Of a stretch of DNA of 64,000 nucleotides, positions 55,995-64,000 are shown piece after piece. Position 1 is the stretch's first letter; each line of letters opens with the position of its first letter. Position numbers and translations under genes: made by a program. The DNA comes from Dulcicalothrix desertica PCC 7102 (GTDB lineage: Bacteria > Cyanobacteriota > Cyanobacteriia > Cyanobacteriales > Nostocaceae). The notes beneath the pieces are model-generated. The model did not search any database. It worked only from the letters and a program-made list of their open reading frames with translations, and was not told the origin of the DNA. The stretch lies in NCBI RefSeq assembly GCF_003991905.1, contig NZ_RSCL01000020.1, forward strand, positions 1-64,000, read 5' to 3'.

Positions 55995-57359
55995 ATGCTT
56001 AAATTCACCTTAACCTTAGCTGTTATTTCACTACTAAGTGTTTCGCAAGTGCAAGCTGCCGAACTTGTTGGACGGGCAATTTTAGCGGCTGATACATTTG
56101 CTCCTGGCTCTACTAGTGGGCAGTTTAAAAAGACTCAACGTACTACCCCTTTTTTATTTGCTCAACCAGTACAAGGATTTTCGTGTGTTGAACCTGGACC
56201 GAAAGAGGGTACATTTTACGTGATTTCAGATAATGGGTTCGGCGCCACTCGTAATTCTTTAGATTATGTGCTGCGGATATACGCGGTTGAACCAGATTTT
56301 TCTACGGGCAAAGTATATCCTGTTGATTTTCAAACGGGAGAGCGACTTGTGTGGTTTAGTCGTCAAAGCTTTATTGAACTCAACGACCGTAACAAAAAAG
56401 CGAATTTTTCTATTGTCGCTCTTCAAGTAAATTATCCTAACAGCAATATTGCTGTGTCGCAGATAATCAAAACCAATCGCTTACTCACAGGTGGTGATTT
56501 TGACCCAGAATCTTTTCGGCGCCTAGATGATGGTAGTTTTTGGATAGGAGATGAGTTTGGCCCATTTTTACTACATTTTGACAAAACAGGTGAACTACTG
56601 GCTCCTCCCATACCACTACCAAATTTTTCACAAAAAGGCGCCCAAGAATTTGTGAAATCTCCTGATAACCCAGAATTTGCTTCGTTTCCAGAACAGAAGC
56701 GTGCAAGTGAAGCTAACTTGGGCGGTTCTAGCGGTTTTGAAGGTTTAGCAATTAATACTAGTTTTACCAAGCTGTACGCAATGTTAGAAGGGGCGCTTAA
56801 AAAAGATGTGCCTACTCGTTTGTTGATTAATGAGTTTGATATAGCAAGTCAAAAATATACAGGCAGGGTTTTTGCATACAAGTTAGAAAATGCAAGTCAT
56901 GCCATTGGCGAATTAACTGCGGTTAACGATAACGAATATATTGTGATTGAACGGGATAAGAATCAAGGCGACCCCAATAATCCGGCTTTTAAAACACCTG
57001 CCTCGTTCAAGCGTCTTTACAAAATTAATCTTGACAAAGTAAATAAAGCAGGTTTTGTAGAAAAAGAATTATTAGTAGATTTGCTGAATATTTCTGACCC
57101 CAAGGGTATTGGTACAAATGCCACTAAAAACGGTGTGTTCACATTTCCCTTTGTAACGATTGAGAGTGTGCTGCCACTTGATGCTAGAACGCTGCTGGTA
57201 ATTAACGATAATAACTATGCCGATAGCATTGGGCGAATACCGAAACAAGCTGATAACACCGAATTAATTAAAATCAGGCTAGACAAACCTTTGAACTTAA
57301 CTGTTACTAGTGGCGCCACAGCCTCTATGAGACAAAATGCCTACTCCAATTCTAAATAA
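55995..57359 (+). CDS. Secreted phytase-like/esterase-like protein
   Basis: A 454-residue exported protein with a signal peptide (MLKFTLTLAVISLLSVSQVQA). The rest fits the 'esterase-like activity of phytase' family, a beta-propeller: FSCVEPGPKEGTFYVISDNG near 58-77, GDFDPESFRRLDDGSFWIGD, GFEGLAINTSFTKLYAMLEG and LLVINDNNYADSIGR. Such proteins are thought to release phosphate from organic phosphates or to act as periplasmic esterases. It may help phosphate acquisition; no pho gene is adjacent to support this. Confidence 0.83.
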   Translation: MLKFTLTLAVISLLSVSQVQAAELVGRAILAADTFAPGSTSGQFKKTQRTTPFLFAQPVQGFSCVEPGPKEGTFYVISDNGFGATRNSLDYVLRIYAVEPDFSTGKVYPVDFQTGERLVWFSRQSFIELNDRNKKANFSIVALQVNYPNSNIAVSQIIKTNRLLTGGDFDPESFRRLDDGSFWIGDEFGPFLLHFDKTGELLAPPIPLPNFSQKGAQEFVKSPDNPEFASFPEQKRASEANLGGSSGFEGLAINTSFTKLYAMLEGALKKDVPTRLLINEFDIASQKYTGRVFAYKLENASHAIGELTAVNDNEYIVIERDKNQGDPNNPAFKTPASFKRLYKINLDKVNKAGFVEKELLVDLLNISDPKGIGTNATKNGVFTFPFVTIESVLPLDARTLLVINDNNYADSIGRIPKQADNTELIKIRLDKPLNLTVTSGATASMRQNAYSNSK

Positions 57360-57607
57360 TTTTTTGGTTTAAATTAAGCGTTATTTTGCTCGTGTTCTTA
57401 TAGACTATAACAATAGTTTCTTAATTTTTTACTGTCTAATCGTCAAAAAACCTGATTGTGACTGTGTTATACATAATTTGTAACCAGATTCATGTAAACG
57501 AAAGTCAATGGTTGATATATATTAAAAAAACCATGCGCGGTATAGGGTGCCGCTGTTTGTTGTTTTGATTAAAATTGCTAAGGTAAGCCGATCGGTCGAA
57601 GAAAACT

Positions 57608-59908
57608 ATGGAACAAGATGCGGCAACGCTCCACTGCCCAAACGAACTTTGTCAGGCAGCCAACCCGCTTAAGCACAATTATTGCCAACAGTGTTCAACG
57701 CCTCTGCCGAAGCGTTATCTTTGGGCAGTCACAGAAGGAAAAAGTCTGGGAGTCTTGGGCAACCACATCGCCGATCGCTATTTAATTATTAGCCAGTTTG
57801 TTGTTCTAGATACTAGACCCGGACTAGTCCCACAGGTACCAGACACTGAATCGCTACAAAAGTTAAGACCCTATCTCCGCTTATTTCCTTACCGCTTACA
57901 CGTTCCTCAAGTGTATGGAATTATTCCTAAAAGCGATTCGTCCATGCCTTCAAACATTTTGCTTTTAGAGAAACCACCGCTTCATATAAACACAGAACTC
58001 GAAGTGCATTTGCATCAATCGTTGGACTCAGCATGGGGTGAGGCAACCTCAATGCGTCAGTTAAACTGGTTGTGGCAAATCGCACATATTTGGCAACCGT
58101 TGGCAAGTGAGGGAGTCGCGACTAGCTTGTTAGACCCTTTATTATTGCGACCCGAAGGCGGTTTAGTAAAAGTATTAAAATTACGCTCAGACCCTGAAGT
58201 TGCTCCTTCTATCTCGCAATTAGGTGATTTTTGGCGCGTGAATTTACTGCCAAACACAAAAAGTGCCATCAAAGAATTTTTTACCCAAGTTTGTGATGCT
58301 TTAATATCGGGTGAAATTCATTCTGGTGAGCAGTTAGTTGCTGTTTTAGACCAAGGACTAATCTCACTTGGCGCCGCAAGTGGGGATATGTCTCAGTATT
58401 CGGTAAAAATAGTTACAAACACTGATACAGGGCCAAGCCGTCAGAGAAATGAAGATGCATGTTATCCAGCAGCAGGCAACATAATTAGCAAGCCACCATC
58501 ACCTACAGCTTTAGCAATTGTTTGTGATGGTATTGGTGGACATGAGGGTGGTAATGTCGCCTCGAATATTGCCATAGATGTAATTCAACAGCAAGTTAGT
58601 CAGTTAGCATCAGTCCCTCGCGACCGTATCGACCCGACAGTTTTATTAGCTGACTTAGAAAAAGCGGCGGCGGCAGCAAACGATAAAATAGCTGTGCGAA
58701 ATGATAGCGAGGGTAGACAAGGGCGCCAACGGATGGGCACGACGTTGGTAATGGCATTACCTATTGCCCACGAAATGTATATCACTCATGTAGGTGATAG
58801 CCGTGCGTACTTAATTACACGCAAAGGGTGCTACCAAGTCACCCTAGATGATGATGTGGCATCACGAGAAGTACGACTCGGATATGCAGTTTACCGCGAT
58901 GCCGTTATGCAAGGCGCCAGTGGTTCTTTAGTGCAAGCTTTGGGAATGGGTAACAGTAACTCGCTGCATCCAACGGCTCAAAGGTTTGTGCTAGATGAAG
59001 ACTGTGTGTTTTTGTTATGTTCGGACGGTTTGAGCGACTTTGATAGAGTTGAACAATATTGGGAGACAGAAATATTACCGATTTTGACCGACGGTGTAGA
59101 CATTACAGAAGCAGTCAATAATTTAATCGAAATAGCTAATAAGCAAAATGGACACGATAACGTCACAATTGCACTGGTTCAGTATCAAATAAAATACACA
59201 GAACCAGAAAAAATACAGGTTCCAAATATTGCTGATTTATCCACGAATTATAAGTCAGGCAGCTATTCTACCACTAGTGCGCCGACTAATTTGGTTTCAG
59301 GACACAGAACACAAGTAATACCTGATACAGCCCAGGCAAAGAAACCGATACCTTTACATTTAATAGCACTGTTGGCTGTGGTGACAGTGGGAGGTTTAAT
59401 TGGGCTATTAATACAACAAATACTTTCTCGTCAAATTCAGCTTGGGACGACGATATCAACATCACCACCAGTTGCAACATCTCCAACTTCAGTAGAAAGA
59501 GTCGCGCCGACCAAAGGTTCGTTAATTAGCGTCATATCCCCAATTGCATTTAGTCGCAATAGCTCTTATCAAGTAGCTGGTAGTATTCCACAGAATACAA
59601 CTTTAGTGGTTATAGACTCAAAATCAACAACAGGCGCCGACCAAAGCGACTTACTGCATTTGCAGGTTTGTCAAGTACCCAAACAACAGGCAGAAGCACC
59701 CCCAGTTGCACAAAAAACAGTGCCAATTATACAAAGTGAAGAAATTTGGGTTCAAAAAGAAATACTTCAACCAAACAAGAACGTCTCAATATCCCAACCA
59801 GAGAAAAACGTTAATTCTCCATGTAATGCAATACTCAAGGAATCTACAAGCGGCAATATAGAAAAATCTCCATCGAAGACAGAACGTGCTCGTCCACGCA
59901 ATTTATAA
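57608..59908 (+). CDS. PP2C-family phosphatase with zinc ribbon, possible pseudokinase region and membrane helix
   Basis: A 766-residue protein. Residues 10-29 hold four Cys (10, 15, 26, 29), a zinc ribbon. Residues 45-250 resemble a degenerate kinase fold: RQLNWLWQIAHIWQPLASEG lies where a kinase has its catalytic-loop helix, but HRD and DFG are missing. The PP2C domain (265-530) has the metal Asp residues D307, D397, D473 and D517 (VCDGIGGHEGG, THVGDSRAYLI, LCSDGLSDF, GHDNVTIALV). A membrane helix (about 581-604) precedes a low-complexity tail. It should dephosphorylate Ser/Thr. The CHAT-FHA gene follows after 85 bases. Confidence 0.88.
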   Translation: MEQDAATLHCPNELCQAANPLKHNYCQQCSTPLPKRYLWAVTEGKSLGVLGNHIADRYLIISQFVVLDTRPGLVPQVPDTESLQKLRPYLRLFPYRLHVPQVYGIIPKSDSSMPSNILLLEKPPLHINTELEVHLHQSLDSAWGEATSMRQLNWLWQIAHIWQPLASEGVATSLLDPLLLRPEGGLVKVLKLRSDPEVAPSISQLGDFWRVNLLPNTKSAIKEFFTQVCDALISGEIHSGEQLVAVLDQGLISLGAASGDMSQYSVKIVTNTDTGPSRQRNEDACYPAAGNIISKPPSPTALAIVCDGIGGHEGGNVASNIAIDVIQQQVSQLASVPRDRIDPTVLLADLEKAAAAANDKIAVRNDSEGRQGRQRMGTTLVMALPIAHEMYITHVGDSRAYLITRKGCYQVTLDDDVASREVRLGYAVYRDAVMQGASGSLVQALGMGNSNSLHPTAQRFVLDEDCVFLLCSDGLSDFDRVEQYWETEILPILTDGVDITEAVNNLIEIANKQNGHDNVTIALVQYQIKYTEPEKIQVPNIADLSTNYKSGSYSTTSAPTNLVSGHRTQVIPDTAQAKKPIPLHLIALLAVVTVGGLIGLLIQQILSRQIQLGTTISTSPPVATSPTSVERVAPTKGSLISVISPIAFSRNSSYQVAGSIPQNTTLVVIDSKSTTGADQSDLLHLQVCQVPKQQAEAPPVAQKTVPIIQSEEIWVQKEILQPNKNVSISQPEKNVNSPCNAILKESTSGNIEKSPSKTERARPRNL

Positions 59909-59993
59909 CCACTCCGTCATATAAACTAGTAGCAAACCTAAAATATTTTTATGGCGAATTCGGTTAAAACTATAAAGAGATAGTCCCTAAAGA

Positions 59994-61589
59994 ATGCCCC
60001 TTGAAACCATGCCATCCTTAAACCTGGCGATAGCCCGTCTAGTTCATGCTGGCACCAACAATTTCGCTATTTGGGTGGTGCGCGCTCCTTACTCTAGTGG
60101 GCACGTTTTTCACGATTGCGTTTGGACACCCAACCTGACACAAGTATGGCAGGAATGGCAACAATTGTTTGCTCTTCACAGCAACCTCGATGTATCTCCC
60201 AACGCCAGCGAATCTGATAAAATTCAATCGAATTACTCCTTACCAATCGAATTACCCCAACCTGCCACAGGACAACCAACTAACTACGCTGGGCGCCTAA
60301 TGCAGTACTTTGGTAACTGTTTATGGCAATGGGTATTCGATGGACCAATTTTAAATAGCTTAGAACACAGTCGAGGAATCGCAGCAGGACAAGAAAAAAG
60401 TCTCCGTCTGCGTCTAGAAATACGCGATCCTTATTTGGTATCGGTACCTTGGGAAATTATGCAGCGTCCCGGTCAAGCTGCAATTTCTCTCAGTCAAAAC
60501 GTCATATTTAGCCGTACCACCAGCGACGTTGACAAATTACCATCTTTACGTAGCGATGCTGGGTTAAATGTATTGCTTGTGCTTGGCGATGACGAAAATC
60601 TTCAACTCGAAGCTGAAGCTGAACTTTTAAAGCGAACCTTAACACAAGGTACTGCCATTGGTAGCAACTCACGTGGTTACGCTCCATGTATCGTTACTAA
60701 ACTAATTCGCCCTACCCCCGAAGAATTAATCGCGGCATTAGAAACGCGGGCATATAACGTGTTTTTTTATGCTGGTCATGGCTTGCGTGGACCAGATGGC
60801 GGCATATTAAATCTCCACCCCAAAGCCACACTCAACGGCATTGAGTTGGCTCAGGTATTAACGCGCACAGGTGTAAAATTAGCTGTTTTTAATTCGTGTT
60901 GGGGCGCCCAACCTTTGGCAGTTAATCATCAACCAATACCTTACAGTAGCTTGGCAGAAGTATTAATACGACATGGCGTACCAGCAGTACTGGGAATGCG
61001 CGATGTCATTGCCGACCGTGAAAGTCTTAGCTTTATTCAAGCTTTCTCAGAAGCACTGCGCTCACGTCGAGCTATTGATGAAGCAGTAGCCGATGCTAGG
61101 CAAAAACTACTATCTTTATATAAATTTAACCAACCTGGTTGGACACTACCCGTTCTTTATTTACATCCAGAGTTTGACGGGCAATTAATTCGCAGCTTAG
61201 ACGAGAGCATTACCGAATTACCGACTTCTCTACCAGAATTTAGAAAAACATTCCCTGCTGCTTCACTGCGACTACTTACAGATGGAACAAAACAACTACT
61301 TCCAACTCCCATCACCCGTATTGGTCGCACCACAGACAACAACATCATCATTCCCGATTTATCAGTTTCTAGGCAACATGCTCAAATTATTTGTCGAGAT
61401 AGTTTTATTGACACAAAGTTAGAGCAAAGCTACTACTTACGTGATGATTCAACAGCAGGTACTTTAATATATCAGTCTGGAGCATGGCAACGAATTCATC
61501 ATGAAGAAGTACCACTAAGGTCAGGGACGCAATTAAAATTTGGCAGTAGCCGTGGTGACATTTGGGAGTTTATGATTGAAAACTCATAG
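59994..61589 (+). CDS. CHAT protease fused to a C-terminal FHA domain
   Basis: A 531-residue soluble protein. An N-terminal part (1-180) with LRLEIRDPYLVSVPWEIMQR leads to the CHAT caspase-like core (190-400) with the catalytic pair H262 (FFYAGHG) and C302 (FNSCWG), and GVPAVLGMRDVI. An FHA domain (424-530) has TRIGRTTDNNIIIPDLSVSR and QH at 461-462, residues that bind phosphothreonine. CHAT enzymes are caspase relatives used in regulated proteolysis, including defence. The fusion suggests control by phosphorylation, next to a PP2C phosphatase. The start could also be Met6. Confidence 0.88.
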   Translation: MPLETMPSLNLAIARLVHAGTNNFAIWVVRAPYSSGHVFHDCVWTPNLTQVWQEWQQLFALHSNLDVSPNASESDKIQSNYSLPIELPQPATGQPTNYAGRLMQYFGNCLWQWVFDGPILNSLEHSRGIAAGQEKSLRLRLEIRDPYLVSVPWEIMQRPGQAAISLSQNVIFSRTTSDVDKLPSLRSDAGLNVLLVLGDDENLQLEAEAELLKRTLTQGTAIGSNSRGYAPCIVTKLIRPTPEELIAALETRAYNVFFYAGHGLRGPDGGILNLHPKATLNGIELAQVLTRTGVKLAVFNSCWGAQPLAVNHQPIPYSSLAEVLIRHGVPAVLGMRDVIADRESLSFIQAFSEALRSRRAIDEAVADARQKLLSLYKFNQPGWTLPVLYLHPEFDGQLIRSLDESITELPTSLPEFRKTFPAASLRLLTDGTKQLLPTPITRIGRTTDNNIIIPDLSVSRQHAQIICRDSFIDTKLEQSYYLRDDSTAGTLIYQSGAWQRIHHEEVPLRSGTQLKFGSSRGDIWEFMIENS

Positions 61590-61807
61590 ACGATTTGTCA
61601 AAAATCCATGAAATTACTCTTGACATAATTAGATTTTTATTTAAAACATATTATTTCAACGTATTATTCTGTGAGTATCACTTAAATATTTTGTATCACA
61701 CAAAAACAATACGCGATCATTTTATTCGTTTTGCGGAAACCAGAGCGCTTATGCTGTAGCTCATGGTACACAAACAAATTAAACCATCCAATAAGGAAAG
61801 CCTAGAA

Positions 61808-62446
61808 ATGACTCACACAAAAAACGACGCACTTAACAGTTCAGAGTTCCAACCATCTGCAATTCACCTAGAGTTGCTCGAAGCATTACTCGACGACGAA
61901 GCAACATATCCCTGGAACCCAGCATCTCCCGAATCAGAAGATTTCTTTCATCAATGTGACGCGCATTTTGCCATTGATGAACTTCTCGAAGTTGATTCCG
62001 GGCGCCAAGAAGCTTTTTACAGCCATCTTGATACTTTGTGGTCTAACACACCAACCTTGCAATCTCAATGTAACACACCTGTAGTATCAATATCAAAACT
62101 TAAAGAAAGTTTACAATCAGCGATTTCTTCCCGGATTCCTCACGAATGGATAGAAAAGATAGCACAAAAAGCAAGTGATTTATTTAATTCGCCAATGTCA
62201 ATAGCAGACCAATTAGTAGAAATTGCCGCATCTGTAGTGCCCGCTTTAGGTGCTGATGATTTATCTGTACTAGCGCGTCCATATGCGTATGCAATGCGTA
62301 GCGAAACAACTACATTAGAATCAACACTTAAAAAAGTGGGTGGACACGAATGGAATAATTTATCAGAAATCGAGCAAGCACGGGTGAGTGTAGCAGTAGC
62401 TTACTACGCACTCCAACAACTCAAAAATTCTCAAGCAATAGACTAA
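61808..62446 (+). CDS. Hypothetical protein downstream of the CHAT-FHA gene
   Basis: A 212-residue soluble protein I do not recognise. The N-terminal half (1-115) is acidic: LLEALLDDEATYPWNPASPE, SEDFFHQCDAHFAIDELLEV. The C-terminal half (120-212) is helical: WIEKIAQKASDLFNSPMSIA, DQLVEIAASVVPALGADDLS, and RVSVAVAYYALQQLKN. No signal, membrane helix or enzyme motif. The start at 61808 has AAGGAAAG upstream and is preferred to 61763. A conserved place after a CHAT protease would make it a substrate, inhibitor or adaptor candidate; that is inference. Confidence 0.7.
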   Translation: MTHTKNDALNSSEFQPSAIHLELLEALLDDEATYPWNPASPESEDFFHQCDAHFAIDELLEVDSGRQEAFYSHLDTLWSNTPTLQSQCNTPVVSISKLKESLQSAISSRIPHEWIEKIAQKASDLFNSPMSIADQLVEIAASVVPALGADDLSVLARPYAYAMRSETTTLESTLKKVGGHEWNNLSEIEQARVSVAVAYYALQQLKNSQAID

Positions 62447-62632
62447 GTGCTTGGTAAAAAAGATGTGATAAAACGCACTCTAGTATCAAAAGACCATTTC
62501 ACTATTTTAAATCTAACTATAGGCTCTTGTTGTGTAATAACCATCTATCAAAAGATAGAAATAAAGTGAAAGCAAAACAGTGAAGTACTGCAATTCAGGT
62601 TATAAGTGAGTCATATGAATATCAAAATAAAA

Positions 62633-62668
62633 AGTAACCGGGGAAAACCCAGTTGCTTTTTTATTTTC
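62633..62668. terminator. Bidirectional rho-independent terminator
   Basis: AGTAACCGGGG pairs with CCCAGTTGCT across AAAA, followed by TTTTTTATTTT on the plus strand and, on the other strand, by CTTTTTATTTT. It lies after the rightward hypothetical gene and directly next to the stop of the leftward FHA-PrsW gene, so it can end both transcripts. Confidence 0.8.
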
Positions 62669-64000
62669 GTTCTAAAAAACGTGTAGCAAAATTTTGTGAA
62701 CGGTTTGGAGAAAGAGCGCGTGCTTTAAGAATAGCAGCCATCAAAAAGGCGTATGAAATTACACCAACAACAACTAATAACAAAGCATTAATAGCTCCAG
62801 AAGCATTCCATAAAGCATGAAGCGCGGCCGCAGTTAAGTAACCCACAATTAAAATTCGCACACCCCTACTTGGTTTAAGAACAGCCAAACCAATGAAATA
62901 TCCTAGATAACCGCTATAAGCCATATGACCAGCGACTAATCCTAATATTCGGGGAATTAAAAGCTGTAACCCTACCAACTGCCCAGCATCGGCGCCCGAT
63001 TGTTGTGCAACACTTAATGTAATTTGTGGCACATATTGACCTAGTGTTTCCAACAGAGTAAAACCGACCGCCGAAGCAGTGCCAAGTAGAATACCATCAA
63101 GAGGTTCAGAGACACCAAGTCGTTCACGCCAAGGAGAAGGAAGCGTTCTTGATATTAAAAATATACCCAAAACAGGCAACGCTTTGAGCAATTCTTCCAT
63201 TAACCCGGCGCCAAAAAACATCCGCACAAGTAATTCAGTTAAGGTAATTTCCTGATTTTCTCTGGGTAAATTACCTGGTAGAACAACACGGAATATATAA
63301 ATAAATAAATCTAAAATAGGACTTTTTAAAAGTATTGCCGTCCCCAAAGCAGAAGCGAGTAATATCCACCAAGGTTTGTGCTTGCCACACAAACGATAAA
63401 TAAAATAATATGCAGCAGAAGCAATATAAGTACCAACAATAACTTGATTAGCTTGCGGCGAACCAACCGTAGCAAACATTAACACTACAAATACAACAGT
63501 TAAGATACCAGGGATTAAAAAAGCTTTGCTAGTTAAATCCTTTCCGGTTGAGATAATTGGGAACAACTGTGTAAAGCTTACAGAATCTATTTGTGTAGGC
63601 GCCTCATATTTGCTTGCGGGGGTAAGTGAAGTAGCGGCAGCGGAATTAATAGCAGTTTGTTGATGAGCATTATTTTCATATTCAAACTGAAATATAGGTC
63701 CATCCTGTGCCAAAGAAATGCGGTCTCCAGAATGTAACTCTTGACAACCCTCAAGACGCTGACCATTAAGGTAAGTACCATTAGCACTACTAAGGTCACA
63801 AATCACCCAACTGCATCGACCATCAGGGGAAGGAGAAATGGAACGAACAACCGCATGGCGCCGTGATACCATCCGAAACTTAATGGCATCCAGAGCAATT
63901 TGACAACCAGGGTCGCGTCCAATTACCACCTCTCGATTTTTGAGTAGGGCATAATTCGACTCAGACCCACTAGGTACTCCGTTACCAGACACTAGCCGCA
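62661..64000 (-). CDS. FHA domain fused to PrsW-type intramembrane protease (5' end cut by window)
   Basis: At least 443 residues. Counting from the GTG at 63992, an FHA domain (10-105) has VVIGRDPGCQIALDA, SRRHAVVR and SSANGTYLNG. Then about eight membrane helices carry PrsW marks: EELLK (266-270), E315 in FTLLE, H356 in AGHMAYSGYLG and H392 in LHALWN. PrsW-like proteases cut within membranes; in Bacillus PrsW degrades an anti-sigma factor. The frame stays open upstream to the window edge (RLV before the GTG), which fits FHA starts, so the true start is probably outside. It faces the CHAT-FHA module. Confidence 0.85.
   Translation of the reverse strand, partial: RLVSGNGVPSGSESNYALLKNREVVIGRDPGCQIALDAIKFRMVSRRHAVVRSISPSPDGRCSWVICDLSSANGTYLNGQRLEGCQELHSGDRISLAQDGPIFQFEYENNAHQQTAINSAAATSLTPASKYEAPTQIDSVSFTQLFPIISTGKDLTSKAFLIPGILTVVFVVLMFATVGSPQANQVIVGTYIASAAYYFIYRLCGKHKPWWILLASALGTAILLKSPILDLFIYIFRVVLPGNLPRENQEITLTELLVRMFFGAGLMEELLKALPVLGIFLISRTLPSPWRERLGVSEPLDGILLGTASAVGFTLLETLGQYVPQITLSVAQQSGADAGQLVGLQLLIPRILGLVAGHMAYSGYLGYFIGLAVLKPSRGVRILIVGYLTAAALHALWNASGAINALLLVVVGVISYAFLMAAILKARALSPNRSQNFATRFLERK

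Larger units (their letters stand above)
1..64000. repeat. GGCGCC highly iterated palindrome across the window
   Basis: By eye I count about 100 copies of GGCGCC, in genes and between them, for example at 74, 124, 2465, 25921-region, 28621-region and 63841-region. At about 40 percent GC roughly four would be expected in 64 kb. The flanking bases vary (A/T/C before, A/T/C/G after), so the hexamer is the core. GCGATCGC, the usual HIP1 of cyanobacteria, was not seen. The count is manual and approximate. Confidence 0.85.

Noticed and set aside
57765-57780. Possible HIP1 octamer
   Set aside because: The sequence is CCGATCGCT, one base off GCGATCGC, so it is not a HIP1 site.
1-64000. tRNA, rRNA and complete insertion sequences
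   Set aside because: I looked for T-loop and transposase signatures on both strands by eye and found none convincing; a tRNA scan would be decisive.

Overview
The window is chromosomal DNA from a filamentous cyanobacterium. It carries phycocyanin rod genes (cpcBA, linkers, cpcD, cpcE, cpcF), a CpcS/CpeS-type bilin lyase, NDH-1 subunit NdhM, a CcmP-type carboxysome shell protein, a COP23 protein, a CtpA-type protease and a short protein resembling a heterocyst-differentiation family. That mix points to Nostocales; I cannot name genus or species. No rRNA, tRNA, complete insertion sequence, prophage or CRISPR array was found. The usual cyanobacterial iterated octamer GCGATCGC was not seen by eye, while the palindrome GGCGCC occurs about 100 times.

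Layout. 0-7 kb: CcmP; an AAA+ ATPase with a LamG-like N-terminus directly upstream of a large two-partner-secretion exoprotein; a DUF1003 membrane protein; COP23. 7-16 kb: a leftward cluster that looks like a cell-surface glycan operon (two left-handed beta-helix acyltransferases, two tandem acyltransferase-3 membrane proteins, a family 2 glycosyltransferase, a VanZ-like protein), then a small hypothetical, a gene-poor kilobase and a third acyltransferase-3. 16-23 kb: an EF-G paralogue outside the str operon, repeats, a coiled-coil protein, a ribbon-helix-helix protein with a candidate operator and a broken tail, a Rpn-like remnant and a methyltransferase. 23-36 kb: a heavy-metal-type P-type ATPase paired with a carotene-desaturase-like oxidoreductase; CAP protein; aspartate aminotransferase; glycosyltransferase-TPR; PsbP-like protein overlapping a NarL regulator tail to tail; CsbD and GlsB stress proteins; DCC-family protein; putative glycosyltransferase; adenosine-deaminase-like protein with an N-terminal membrane segment.

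36-46 kb is the phycocyanin locus: bilin lyase, a long leader, cpcB-cpcA, a stem-loop, a PecC-like rod linker, cpcC, cpcD, cpcE and cpcF, followed by recJ where cpcG genes would be expected from Nostoc. 46-57 kb: hybrid histidine kinase, YdcF protein, CtpA-type protease, glycosyltransferase, NarL-type regulator, small regulator-like protein, NdhM, phytase-like protein.

57.6-64 kb is the most interesting region. A PP2C phosphatase with an N-terminal zinc ribbon and possible pseudokinase region is followed by a CHAT protease fused to an FHA domain, then an unrecognised 212-residue protein. Facing them is a gene for an FHA domain fused to a PrsW-type intramembrane protease, cut by the window edge. 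A phosphatase, two phosphothreonine-binding modules and two proteases side by side suggest phosphorylation-controlled proteolysis. The parts are seen in the sequence; their joint function is inference.

Intergenic DNA is rich in dispersed palindromic repeats of several families, some paired into 65-80 bp elements and one expanded into a 103-bp tandem duplication.
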